Of a DNA stretch of 42,565 nucleotides, positions 8,573 through 15,612 are shown piece after piece. Source of the DNA: Rhodospirillales bacterium Ga0074136 (lineage in GTDB: Bacteria; Pseudomonadota; Alphaproteobacteria; Acetobacterales; Acetobacteraceae); contig LNEW01000123.1 in NCBI GenBank assembly GCA_001464375.1, forward strand, positions 1-42,565, read 5' to 3'. Below the pieces are notes generated by a model that saw only the letters and a list, made by a program, of their open reading frames with translations, had not been told where the DNA came from and did no database searches. Position 1 is the first letter of the stretch. Each line of letters starts with the position of its first letter. The translations under genes and the position numbers were made by a program.

Positions 8573-9334
8573 CTACTCCGCCGTCACGCCGCCATCGACC
8601 GGCAGTGCGATGCCGGTGATGCCGGAGGCCGCGGCGCCCAGCAGGAACACCGCCGGCCCGGCGATGTCCTGTGGTTCCATGATCCGTCCGAGCGGGATGC
8701 GCGCGCGCATTGCCGCCACGAAGCCCGCATCCGCCATAAGGTCGGCGGCTAGCGGCGTGTTCACGAGACCCGGGCAGACGGCGTTCACGCGGATGCCATG
8801 GGGGGCGAGTTCCAGCGCCATGGCCCGCGTCAGCCCCATCACGGCATGCTTCGACGCTGCATAGATGCTGCGGTTGCGCGCCCCAACCAGTCCGGCGATC
8901 GAGGCGATATTCACGATCGAACCCCCACGCCCCGTCGCGACCATGCCCTGCGCGACCGCTTGGGCTACCAGCGCGGCGCCCTTCACGTTCAGCGTCAGGA
9001 TGCGGTCGATCTCGCCTTCGCTCGCCTCCAGGAAGGGTTCGCGCGTGACGCTGCCGGCATTGTTGACCAGACCATCGAGCGGCCCGGCGGCAGCGATGGC
9101 GGCACGGATCGCCGCCGGATCGCCGGCATCGAAGGGAAGCACCTCGGCGTGCCCGCCGGCGGCCACGATCTCGTTCGCCACGGCATCGAGGCCCGGCTGG
9201 CCGCGTGCGGCAAGCACCACCACGGCCCCCGCCGCCGCAGCGGCCAGGGCGACCGCGCGGCCGATCCCGAGCGACGCGCCGGTGACCAGCACGCGGGCAC
9301 CCTGCAGGCTGAAATCAGGCTTGGCGTTGGCCAT
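8573..9334 (-). CDS. SDR-family oxidoreductase
   Basis: A 253-residue classical short-chain dehydrogenase/reductase using NAD(P). The cofactor loop TGASLGIG is near residue 19 and NNAG near 90. The catalytic set is present: Ser in VNIASIAG and Tyr/Lys in YAASK, and a C-terminal VDGGVTAE is typical. The start at 9334 is chosen because AGGGAGA precedes it at a good distance and the N-terminus FSLQGARVLVTGAS then aligns with the family; the frame stays open about 46 codons further upstream without homology. The gene is the first of a two-gene operon with the beta-CASP nuclease. The substrate is unknown. Confidence 0.9.
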   Translation of the reverse strand: MANAKPDFSLQGARVLVTGASLGIGRAVALAAAAAGAVVVLAARGQPGLDAVANEIVAAGGHAEVLPFDAGDPAAIRAAIAAAGPLDGLVNNAGSVTREPFLEASEGEIDRILTLNVKGAALVAQAVAQGMVATGRGGSIVNIASIAGLVGARNRSIYAASKHAVMGLTRAMALELAPHGIRVNAVCPGLVNTPLAADLMADAGFVAAMRARIPLGRIMEPQDIAGPAVFLLGAAASGITGIALPVDGGVTAE

Positions 9335-9458
9335 GGCGGTGTCTCCCTGAAGCGCAGTCTCGTCCGGATCGGCCGCGGCGCAAGCCGTGTCCGCGAGCCC
9401 TGCGCCGCGCCGACCCGAGCCATGCGCCGACCGAGTGCCCCTCAGCACCGGTTTCTTC

Positions 9459-9472
9459 TTGATCCAGCGCAA
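9459..9472. promoter_or_regulatory. FNR/FixK-type box
   Basis: TTGATCCAGCGCAA matches TTGAT-N4-ATCAA in 8 of 10 positions and keeps the TTG/CAA ends. It lies in the 221-bp gap between the divergent SDR operon and fnr, centred about 90 bp before the fnr start. The adjacent regulator has the E-x2-S-R recognition residues that read this sequence, so autoregulation and control of the SDR/nuclease pair are both plausible. Confidence 0.55.
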
Positions 9473-9555
9473 GCATGCGTTAACACTGACCCCGCTCGCC
9501 GAAGAGCAGGGGAGAACGCGGTCGCAACGGCCGCAACCGCAGGTGAAGGCGCAAC

Positions 9556-10308
9556 ATGCATCCGCTCGACGCCGCGCGCGCCCTGATGGACGGCCTCAGC
9601 GCCGAGTCCAATGTCTGTACGAAATGCGGCTCGCGCTCGGTCGGCCTGTGTGCGCCCCTCGAAGCCGCGGCGCTCGACGACATGTCGGGCGAGAGCGAAC
9701 GGCTCGTGCTCGAACAGCGCGACGCCATCTTCCGCCAAGGTGATCGTGCGGGACATGTCTATACGCTGACGGAAGGAATGGCGCGGCTGACCCGCGTGCT
9801 GCCCGATGGCCGTCAGGCGGTGATCGGCTTCCGCTTCGCCGGCGACATCCTCGGCTTCACGCCCGACACGGAGCACGCCTTCGGCGCCGAGATGCTCACG
9901 CGCGGGACGGTCTGCCGGCTGGATCGGCGGCGGCTCGAAACGATGTTCCGTCGCTACCCCGTGATGGAGCGCCGTTTCCTCGAACTCTGTGCCCGGGAAC
10001 TCGCGGCCAGTCAGGACCACATCCTGGCGCTGGGGCGCTTCAGCGCCGAGGAACGCGTGGCCGCCTTCCTGGTTTCACTGGCCGAGGCGCAGGAGCGCCG
10101 CGGGCATGTGGGCCCGGTATTCGACCTGCCGGCGACGCGCGCGGATATCGGCGAGTTCCTCGGGCTGACGCTGGAAACCGTGAGCCGCGCCGTCTCCGCC
10201 TTTCGCAAGCGCGGCTGGATCCGCCTGCATGGGCATTCCGGCATCGAACTCACGGACCGCCACGCCCTGGCTGGCCTGGCCGCCGGCGAGGGCGCCGACG
10301 CGGCCTAG
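9556..10308 (+). CDS. fnr: FNR-type oxygen-sensing Crp-family regulator
   Basis: A 250-residue Crp/FNR regulator. The N-terminus carries C21-x2-C24-x7-C32 and a fourth cysteine at C120 in RGTVC, which corresponds to C122 of E. coli FNR. Together these fit an oxygen-labile [4Fe-4S] cluster, although the N-terminal spacing differs from E. coli (x5). A cyclic-nucleotide-like domain follows, then the dimer helix and a helix-turn-helix with RADIGEFLGLTLETVSRAV. ETVSR supplies the Glu, Ser and Arg that recognise TTGAT. The ATG at 9556 follows AAGG. It resembles alphaproteobacterial FnrL. It is likely to switch genes at low oxygen and perhaps its own promoter. Confidence 0.9.
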   Translation: MHPLDAARALMDGLSAESNVCTKCGSRSVGLCAPLEAAALDDMSGESERLVLEQRDAIFRQGDRAGHVYTLTEGMARLTRVLPDGRQAVIGFRFAGDILGFTPDTEHAFGAEMLTRGTVCRLDRRRLETMFRRYPVMERRFLELCARELAASQDHILALGRFSAEERVAAFLVSLAEAQERRGHVGPVFDLPATRADIGEFLGLTLETVSRAVSAFRKRGWIRLHGHSGIELTDRHALAGLAAGEGADAA

Positions 10309-10486
10309 GTCGCATTCCGATCGGCAGGGTCGCCGCGCGCTGCGCAACGCTTGCCGTCCCGGTCCAGAATGCCGTTCGCGTCGCCGGCACACGATTATCG
10401 CGGAACCCGGGTTGGCTGCCGCCCGCGTGGCGGCGATGCATTCCGCGACATGCTGCCCGGCCGGATCGGCGTAATCTTGCGCACGC

Positions 10487-11392
10487 ATGATAGCCCTGCC
10501 GAGTCCCCAGCAACTCCGCTACCTCGTCGCGCTCGCCGAACAGCGCCATTTCGGCCGTGCCGCGGCGGCCTGCGCGGTGACCCAATCCACCTTGTCATCG
10601 GGCATCCTGGCGCTCGAACGCCAGCTCGATGCGCCGCTGCTGGAACGGACCGGCGGCAAGCGGCCGGTCTTCACGCCCCTCGGCCGCGACCTGGTCGGAC
10701 GGGCGCGGCTGGCACTCGCGGCGCTGACGACATTCGTCGAGACCGTCGATGCGGCGCGCGAACCCCTGACCGGGTCGCTGCGGCTGGGCGTCATCCCGAC
10801 CATCGGGCCGTTCCTGCTGCCGCGGCTGATGCCGCGCCTGCGGGCGGCTTTCCCGCGCCTGCAGCTTTGGCTGCGGGAGGACCTGACCGATGGCCTGCGG
10901 GACGGGCTCGATACCGGACGGCTAGACCTGCTGCTGGTAAGCCTGCCCTGCGATTGCGGGGATGCCGAGACGCTGCTGGTCGGCGAAGACCCGTTCTCCA
11001 TCGCCTGCGCTCCCGACCATCCGCTGGCACAAGGCGGGGCTATCGCGGCCGCGGCGCTGGCCGGGGAAAGATTGTTGCTGCTCGAACAGGGCCACTGCCT
11101 CCGCGATCAGGCCCTGGCGGCCTGCGGCCTGCCAGCCGCGCCGCTGTCGGAGGAATTCGCCACCACCTCCCTGCACACGCTGGTGCAGATGGTCGCCGGC
11201 GGGTTGGGCGTGACGATCCTGCCGCGCCTGGCACTGGCCGGCGGCGTTGCGACGGGCGCCGAGGTGGCGCTGCGACCGCTGGCGGACGGCGCGGCGCGGC
11301 GGATCGGCCTGGCCTGGCGGGCGCGCAGCCCGCGCGCGGGCGAGTTCCGCGCCCTGGTGCCGTCCATTGCCGCGGCGCTCGCCGACCTGTAG
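10487..11392 (+). CDS. oxyR: OxyR, peroxide-sensing LysR-type regulator
   Basis: A 301-residue LysR regulator with an N-terminal winged helix (QQLRYLVALAEQRHFGRAAA) and a C-terminal sensing domain. The redox loop GHCLRDQALAAC has C204 and C213, equal in spacing to C199 and C208 of E. coli OxyR, which form the disulfide on peroxide. The ATSLHTLVQMVAGGLGVTILP-like block (around 223-245) is also OxyR-type. The 178 bp upstream show no gene and no clear OxyR site that I could recognise. No catalase or ahpC gene lies next to it. The two genes downstream follow closely (30 bp, then 4 bp) and might be co-transcribed. Confidence 0.93.
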   Translation: MIALPSPQQLRYLVALAEQRHFGRAAAACAVTQSTLSSGILALERQLDAPLLERTGGKRPVFTPLGRDLVGRARLALAALTTFVETVDAAREPLTGSLRLGVIPTIGPFLLPRLMPRLRAAFPRLQLWLREDLTDGLRDGLDTGRLDLLLVSLPCDCGDAETLLVGEDPFSIACAPDHPLAQGGAIAAAALAGERLLLLEQGHCLRDQALAACGLPAAPLSEEFATTSLHTLVQMVAGGLGVTILPRLALAGGVATGAEVALRPLADGAARRIGLAWRARSPRAGEFRALVPSIAAALADL

Positions 11393-11422
11393 CAAAGATT
11401 GCGGGCGGGAGGGGGCCAGCGC

Positions 11423-12163
11423 ATGGCGCAGTTCGACCTTGGCGGGGTGCTCGGCGCCGTACTCGGCGGCGGGCGGGCGGGGCGCGGCACGCGCAGGCGC
11501 GCAACGCCGCGCGGCGGACAGGACCTTGGGCGCGCGCTGGCGATGCTGGCCGGTGTCGCCATCGAGGCGATGACGAAATCGCAGCAGCAGCCCGCGCCGC
11601 CGCCACGCGCCCCGGCGCCCGTGCCGGCCAGGTCCCGGGCCGGGTCAACGGCCGGCAAGCCTGCCGCGCTGCCCGGCGGCGCAAAATCCGCGCGCTCCAG
11701 TGTGCCCGCAGCCGGCCGGGACCCATGGGGGGCGGCTGCCTCCGGCAAGCCGGCGCCGAGCGACAGCTGGGCCCCGGTGCCGGGGGTGCCCGCCCCGCCG
11801 CCCATATCGGCCGAGGATCGCGAGGGGTTGCTGATGCTCCGCGCCATGATCGCCGCCGCCAAGGCCGACGGGCATGTCGATTCCGCCGAGCGCGCGCGCA
11901 TTGCCGACCAGCTCGACGCCGCCGGCCTCGGCCAGGCGGCGCGCGATGCCGTGCTGGCGGAGTTCGACCGCACCGTCGCGCCCGAGGTGCTGGCGCGCGA
12001 GGCGCAGGACCCGATGCTCGCCGCGCAGGTCTATGCTGCCGCGGTGGCCGGCGCGGCCTCGGTGGAAGGTGCCGAACGCGCCTGGCTCGATGGTTTCGCC
12101 AAGGCGCTACGGTTGGATCGCGCCGCGACCGAGGCGATCGAACGCCGCATCCGGGGAGGCTGA
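11423..12163 (+). CDS. DUF533 / TerB-like protein
   Basis: A 246-residue protein in two parts. Residues 1-130 are a Gly-rich start (LGGVLGAVLGGG) followed by a long Pro/Ala linker. From about 137 a TerB-like all-helical domain follows: LLMLRAMIAAAKADGHVDSA (around 138-157), then AERARI and PMLAAQVYAAA. The DG-x-D pattern in KADGHVD recalls the metal-binding site of tellurite-resistance TerB proteins. The ATG at 11423 is chosen for the GGGAGGGGG before it; an earlier in-frame ATG at 11399 lacks a site. DUF533 (YebE-like) proteins have no firm function. The gene lies between oxyR and the desulfinase-like gene. Confidence 0.78.
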   Translation: MAQFDLGGVLGAVLGGGRAGRGTRRRATPRGGQDLGRALAMLAGVAIEAMTKSQQQPAPPPRAPAPVPARSRAGSTAGKPAALPGGAKSARSSVPAAGRDPWGAAASGKPAPSDSWAPVPGVPAPPPISAEDREGLLMLRAMIAAAKADGHVDSAERARIADQLDAAGLGQAARDAVLAEFDRTVAPEVLAREAQDPMLAAQVYAAAVAGAASVEGAERAWLDGFAKALRLDRAATEAIERRIRGG

Positions 12164-12167
12164 CGCC

Positions 12168-13397
12168 ATGGACGGATTGACCGAGACCGAGGCCCGCCTG
12201 CGCGACAGCGCGCGCGAGGTCGCCCGCGAAGCCGCCGCCCAGGCCGCCGCCACCGACCGCGCCGAGCAATACCCCTGGCCCATGGTCGGCCGCATGACCG
12301 AGGCCGGCTTCATGGGCCTGACCATCCCGCGGGAATGGGGCGGCCGCGGCCTGTCCTATTTCGACGCGGTGCTGGTGATCGAGGAATTCGCCAAGGCCTG
12401 CGCCGTGTGCGGGCGAATCGCCGTCGAGGCCAACATGGGCGCGGTGGGCGCCATCATGGCCTATGGCACGCCGACCCAGAAGCGCATCGCGGCCGACCTC
12501 GTGCTGGCCGGCGACAAGCCCGCCATCCTGATCACCGAGCCCGAGGCCGGCTCCGCCGCGACCGATATGCGCACCCGTGCCGTGCGCCATGGCAATGACT
12601 GGGTGATCGAGGGCGACAAGACCTGGATTACCGGCGGTGGCATCTCCCGCCTGCACCTGGTCTTTGCCCGCGCCGTCGAGGATGGCGAGGAAAAGGGGAT
12701 CGGCGGCTTCATCGTGGTGCGCGACGGCGATGCCATGCCGCCGGGCATGACGGCGACACGCATCCCGTCGATGGGCCTGCGCGGCATGCCGGAAGCCGAT
12801 ATCGCGCTGCGCGGCGTGGTGGTGCCCGATGCGATGGTGCTGCGCCCGCCCGGCGGCTGGGCGCGCGGCTTCGGGCGGCTGATGGATGCCTATAACGGGC
12901 AGCGGGTGGGCGCCGCGACGGCGGCACTCGGCATTGCCGCCGGGGCCTATGACCATGCGCTGGACCGCGCGCAGACGCGCCGGCAGTTCGGGCGGCCGAT
13001 CGGCGAGTTCCAGGGTTTGGCCTGGATGCTGGCGGATATGTCGATCGACTTGGAAGCGTCGCGCGCGCTGGTGTGGCGCGCGGCGCGCAGCGCCGGGCCG
13101 AACGGCTTCCCCGATCGGTTGGCGGCCGCGCAAGCCAAGGTGATGGCGGCCGACATGGCGATCCGCGTGACCAACCAGGCGCTGCAGGTCTGGGGCGCGG
13201 CGGGGTATTCGCGCGACAACCCGATGGAACGCTACCTCCGCGACGCGCGCATGTTCGCCATCGCCGGCGGCACGGCGCAGGTGCTGCGGACCCAGGTGGC
13301 GGAGCAGATCCTGGGGCGGAAGCTGCCGCAGACGCGCGAGGGGTTCGCGCGTATCGCGGCGGAGGAAGACGCGGCGCGGCGATCTGCCGCGGATTGA
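12168..13397 (+). CDS. acdA: 3-sulfinopropanoyl-CoA desulfinase-like acyl-CoA dehydrogenase homologue
   Basis: A 409-residue flavoprotein with the acyl-CoA dehydrogenase fold: FAD-binding ITEPEAGSA near 122-130 and WITGGG near 153-158. Both usual catalytic Glu positions are empty. The MCAD site (YEGTAQ) reads IAGGTAQ, with Gly at 367, and the isovaleryl site has Gln at 245 (YNGQR). This is the pattern of the 3-sulfinopropanoyl-CoA desulfinase of Advenella, which releases sulfite and makes propanoyl-CoA. From memory, long blocks match that enzyme: AKACAVCGRIAVEAN with the key Arg (R83 here, R84 there), NPMERYLRDARMF and RKLPQTREGF. The ATG is 4 bp after the DUF533 stop. Function is inferred, not shown. 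Confidence 0.8.
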   Translation: MDGLTETEARLRDSAREVAREAAAQAAATDRAEQYPWPMVGRMTEAGFMGLTIPREWGGRGLSYFDAVLVIEEFAKACAVCGRIAVEANMGAVGAIMAYGTPTQKRIAADLVLAGDKPAILITEPEAGSAATDMRTRAVRHGNDWVIEGDKTWITGGGISRLHLVFARAVEDGEEKGIGGFIVVRDGDAMPPGMTATRIPSMGLRGMPEADIALRGVVVPDAMVLRPPGGWARGFGRLMDAYNGQRVGAATAALGIAAGAYDHALDRAQTRRQFGRPIGEFQGLAWMLADMSIDLEASRALVWRAARSAGPNGFPDRLAAAQAKVMAADMAIRVTNQALQVWGAAGYSRDNPMERYLRDARMFAIAGGTAQVLRTQVAEQILGRKLPQTREGFARIAAEEDAARRSAAD

Positions 13398-13413
13398 TCG
13401 CGGCGCCGCCCCG

Positions 13414-14529
13414 TCAGGCCAAAGGTCCGGTCCGGAACAGGGTCACCCGCAGCCCGCCATGCGGCACCGGAGGCCCCGGCGTCAGGAAGGGCAGGGCGGT
13501 CGCGTGGGCCAGCTTCGCCTCCTGCGCCACCAGGCCCACCCGCCAGCCGGCGAAGCGTGTGGCCAGCACCTGGCCCAGCGCGCGGTACAGCGGCGCCAGC
13601 TTGCCGCTATCCCCCAGCCGCGCGCCGAAGGGCGGGTTCAGGATGACCAGGCCCGGTGGCCCCTCGGGTGGCTGCAGGTCGCTGATCGCGCCCTGGCGGA
13701 ACGTGGTGATGTCGGCCACCCCGGCGCGTTCGGCATTGGCCTGGCTCATGGCGATGGCACCCGCGTCGCGGTCGTGGCCATGGCAGCGGATGTCCGTCGC
13801 GCGCTCGCGCGAGACGGCGCGCATGCGGCCCCAGGCCTCGGCGTCGAAGGTCGCGAGCTGTTCGAAGGCGAAGGCGCGCGCGCGGCCGGGGTTCAGCCGG
13901 GCCGCGATCTCCGCCGCTTCGATCACGAAGGTGCCGGAGCCGCACATCGGGTCGACCATGGGTTCGGTGCCGTCGTAGCCACATTGGCGCAGGAACAGCG
14001 CGGCCATGGTCTCGCGCAGCGGCGCGGCATTCACCGCTTCCTTGTAGCCGCGCTTGTGGAGCGGTTCGCCGGAGGTATCGAGGCTGATGGTGCAGACGTC
14101 CTTCTCGACGCGCGCCATCACCACCACCGGCGCGTCGGGCGATTCCGGCGCGCCCAGCGTGTCGCGAATGGCGGTGGCGATCCGCTGCGCCACCGCGCCG
14201 CTGTGATACAGGCGCGATCCGGCGCAGGAGGCCTCGACCCGGAAGGGCACGTCGCGGCGCAGGACATCGGCCCAGGGCACGCGATGCGCCAGCGTGTCGA
14301 GCTGCGCCACATGCACCGCCCGGAAGGACGCGATGCGCGCCAGCACGCTGCCCGCCCCGCGGATCCACAGGTTGGCGCGCCAGACCTCAGGCCAGCCGCC
14401 GCGGGTCACGACGCCGCCGGGCACGGTCCTGGGGCGCTTGAAGCCCTTGAGGCGCACCTCCTCCGCCAGCACGGGCTCGAGGCCCGGAACGGTGGCGAGG
14501 AAGATCTCGAAGTCGGTATCGTTGGTCAT
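13414..14529 (-). CDS. THUMP-domain 23S rRNA m2G methyltransferase (RlmL/YpsC-like)
   Basis: A 371-residue RNA methyltransferase. The N-terminal part (from FEIFLATVPGLEPVLAEEV) is the ferredoxin-like plus THUMP RNA-binding region. The C-terminal part is a SAM-dependent domain with VDPMCGSGTFVIEAAEI and the catalytic NPPFGARLGD that marks exocyclic-amine methylation of guanine. It should modify 23S rRNA like RlmL, though it lacks a second methyltransferase domain. I prefer the ATG at 14529, where homology begins; the frame is open to another ATG at 14628 with no better ribosome site. The gene converges with the desulfinase-like gene and is divergent from rpmJ. Confidence 0.88.
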   Translation of the reverse strand: MTNDTDFEIFLATVPGLEPVLAEEVRLKGFKRPRTVPGGVVTRGGWPEVWRANLWIRGAGSVLARIASFRAVHVAQLDTLAHRVPWADVLRRDVPFRVEASCAGSRLYHSGAVAQRIATAIRDTLGAPESPDAPVVVMARVEKDVCTISLDTSGEPLHKRGYKEAVNAAPLRETMAALFLRQCGYDGTEPMVDPMCGSGTFVIEAAEIAARLNPGRARAFAFEQLATFDAEAWGRMRAVSRERATDIRCHGHDRDAGAIAMSQANAERAGVADITTFRQGAISDLQPPEGPPGLVILNPPFGARLGDSGKLAPLYRALGQVLATRFAGWRVGLVAQEAKLAHATALPFLTPGPPVPHGGLRVTLFRTGPLA

Positions 14530-14645
14530 CACGTCCGGGGGCAGGGGGGACAGGCCGACGCGCATCGGCGCAGCGCCGGCATCTGCGAGGGTGTGGGCCT
14601 TGTAGTGGCCCGCGGCGCGAAGGGCCATGGCGGTGGCGCGGGCGG

Positions 14646-14674
14646 TTGACTTGCCCGGCGCACGCCCCTAGAAG
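14646..14674 (+). promoter_or_regulatory. Sigma-70-type promoter of rpmJ
   Basis: TTGACT (5/6 to the -35 consensus) and TAGAAG (4/6 to the -10) are separated by exactly 17 bp. They end 21 bp before the rpmJ ATG, which leaves a short leader with GAGGT at 14686. Confidence 0.65.
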
Positions 14675-14695
14675 CGCGCCTCCACGAGGTTGACC

Positions 14696-14821
14696 ATGAA
14701 GATCCGCAATTCCCTGAAGACCGCCAAGACCCGCGATAAGAACTGCGTCGTCGTGCGCCGGCGCGGCCGCGTCTACGTGATCAACAAGAAGAACCCGCGC
14801 CTGAAGGCCCGCCAGGGCTGA
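14696..14821 (+). CDS. rpmJ: 50S ribosomal protein bL36
   Basis: A 41-codon gene encoding bL36. It begins [11 protein letters not shown] and ends with [11 protein letters not shown], with [12 protein letters not shown] in the middle. Only one cysteine (KNC) is present, so this is the zinc-independent form of bL36, the usual form in alphaproteobacteria. It has its own promoter 21 bp upstream, a GAGGT ribosome site about 6 bp before the ATG, and a strong intrinsic terminator 31 bp after the stop. It is therefore a complete single-gene transcription unit. Its position outside a ribosomal operon is normal for this form. Confidence 0.96.
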   Translation: MKIRNSLKTAKTRDKNCVVVRRRGRVYVINKKNPRLKARQG

Positions 14822-14852
14822 CGGCGCCGCGGGCCATACGCCTGCTGCCTTG

Positions 14853-14874
14853 AGGGGGCTCCGGCCCCCTTTTT
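14853..14874 (+). terminator. Intrinsic terminator of rpmJ
   Basis: A perfect 7-bp stem (AGGGGGC / GCCCCCT) closes a TCCG tetraloop and is followed directly by a T tract (five T counting the last stem base). It lies 31 bp after the rpmJ stop and is the clearest intrinsic terminator in the window. Confidence 0.88.
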
Positions 14875-14890
14875 GCTGTCCTGCGCTCTG

Positions 14891-15029
14891 CCGCGGGTCG
14901 CTGCTCTTCGGCTGCGCCGCGAGTTTTGTTCTGCTGCCGCGCCGCGAGTTTTGTTCTGCGGCCCAGCCGCGGCTTTTGTTCTGCGGATCCGCCACGAGTT
15001 TTGTTCTGCGGCTCCGCCGTGGGGCTACT
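14891..15029. repeat. 25-bp tandem repeat array with hairpin units
   Basis: Four good copies of a 25-bp unit stand at exact 25-bp steps, with the core GTTTTGTTCTG (C-initial in copy three) starting at 14923, 14948, 14973 and 14998. A degenerate copy lies on each side. Most units can fold through GCCGC and GCGGC around the T-rich loop. The period is not a multiple of three and the array lies between the rpmJ terminator and the stop of the convergent secreted-protein gene, so it is not coding. There are no spacers, so it is not CRISPR. Confidence 0.85.
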
Positions 15030-15417
15030 TCCGGGGTGCGGCGCCGCTGCCACCGCCGCCGCCGGGCGTCATCACCTCGGTGCCGATGCCGCCGCCCTGT
15101 CCCTGGGTCCAGGTGCCAAGCAGCCGGCCATCGGCCTGGACGGCATAGGCTGCGACCCCCGTCTGCCCCGCCAGCGTGTAGCCGACCACCAGCAACGGGC
15201 CCTGCGGGATCAGGATGGCGACGCCCTGCGCCGTGTCGCCGCCGACACGCCAGGTGACGCGCCAGGTGTTCTGCCCGAGCGGCGCCAGGGTCGCGGTGCC
15301 ATCGTAGCGCGACCCGTCCGCGCCCTGGCCCTCCACGCTGTAGGTGCCGGCGCGCTGCGCCAGGGCCGGCGGCGCCAGGCCGGCCAGGAATGCCGCGGCC
15401 AACAGAATTTTGCGCAT
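15025..15417 (-). CDS. Small secreted protein of unknown function
   Basis: A 130-residue protein with a clear signal peptide (MRKILLAAAFLAGLAPPALAQ would end at the cleavage site). The mature part is a predicted all-beta domain with repeated Tyr, Gly and Thr: GTYSVEGQGADGSRYDGTA, NTWRVTWRVGG, LVVGYTLAGQTGVAAY and LLGTWTQG. Relatives are often labelled 'fibronectin-binding protein' in databases, but I know of no evidence for that role. The Gly/Pro/Ser-rich end is likely flexible. The gene converges on rpmJ, with the 25-bp repeat array starting at its stop codon. It probably acts in the periplasm. Confidence 0.75.
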   Translation of the reverse strand: MRKILLAAAFLAGLAPPALAQRAGTYSVEGQGADGSRYDGTATLAPLGQNTWRVTWRVGGDTAQGVAILIPQGPLLVVGYTLAGQTGVAAYAVQADGRLLGTWTQGQGGGIGTEVMTPGGGGGSGAAPRK

Positions 15418-15612
15418 TGCTCGTGCTCCCGAGGGTCGGCCGGATCGCGTTCGCCGCGGGCGATGCTGCGCCCCCCGATCGCCTGGCGCAACGGCGCATT
15501 ACCCGGACTTGGCGCGCCGATCGGTGCCTGCTTGCCGCGCGCAGGCCCGCGCGACGCTTGCCCACGCCGGGCGGCATGCGCATCTTCGCCCCACGACAGA
15601 GGAGCGCCTAGC

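Noticed and set aside
10351..12180. 609-codon plus-strand frame overlapping oxyR
   Set aside because: Arg/Gly/Ala-rich shadow of oxyR and the DUF533 gene in another frame, with no motif.
11040..13133. Long minus-strand open frame across oxyR, the DUF533 gene and the desulfinase gene
   Set aside because: Composition is random-like and no domain is recognisable; the plus-strand genes explain the region.
14995..15006. Programmed ribosomal frameshift signal in the photolyase
   Set aside because: The real junction is near 5000 and has no known slippery heptamer or stem that I could recognise; mutation or sequencing error is simpler. This position was only a first guess and lies in the repeat array instead.
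14891..15029. CRISPR array
   Set aside because: The units are directly adjacent with a 25-bp period and no spacers, and no cas gene is near.
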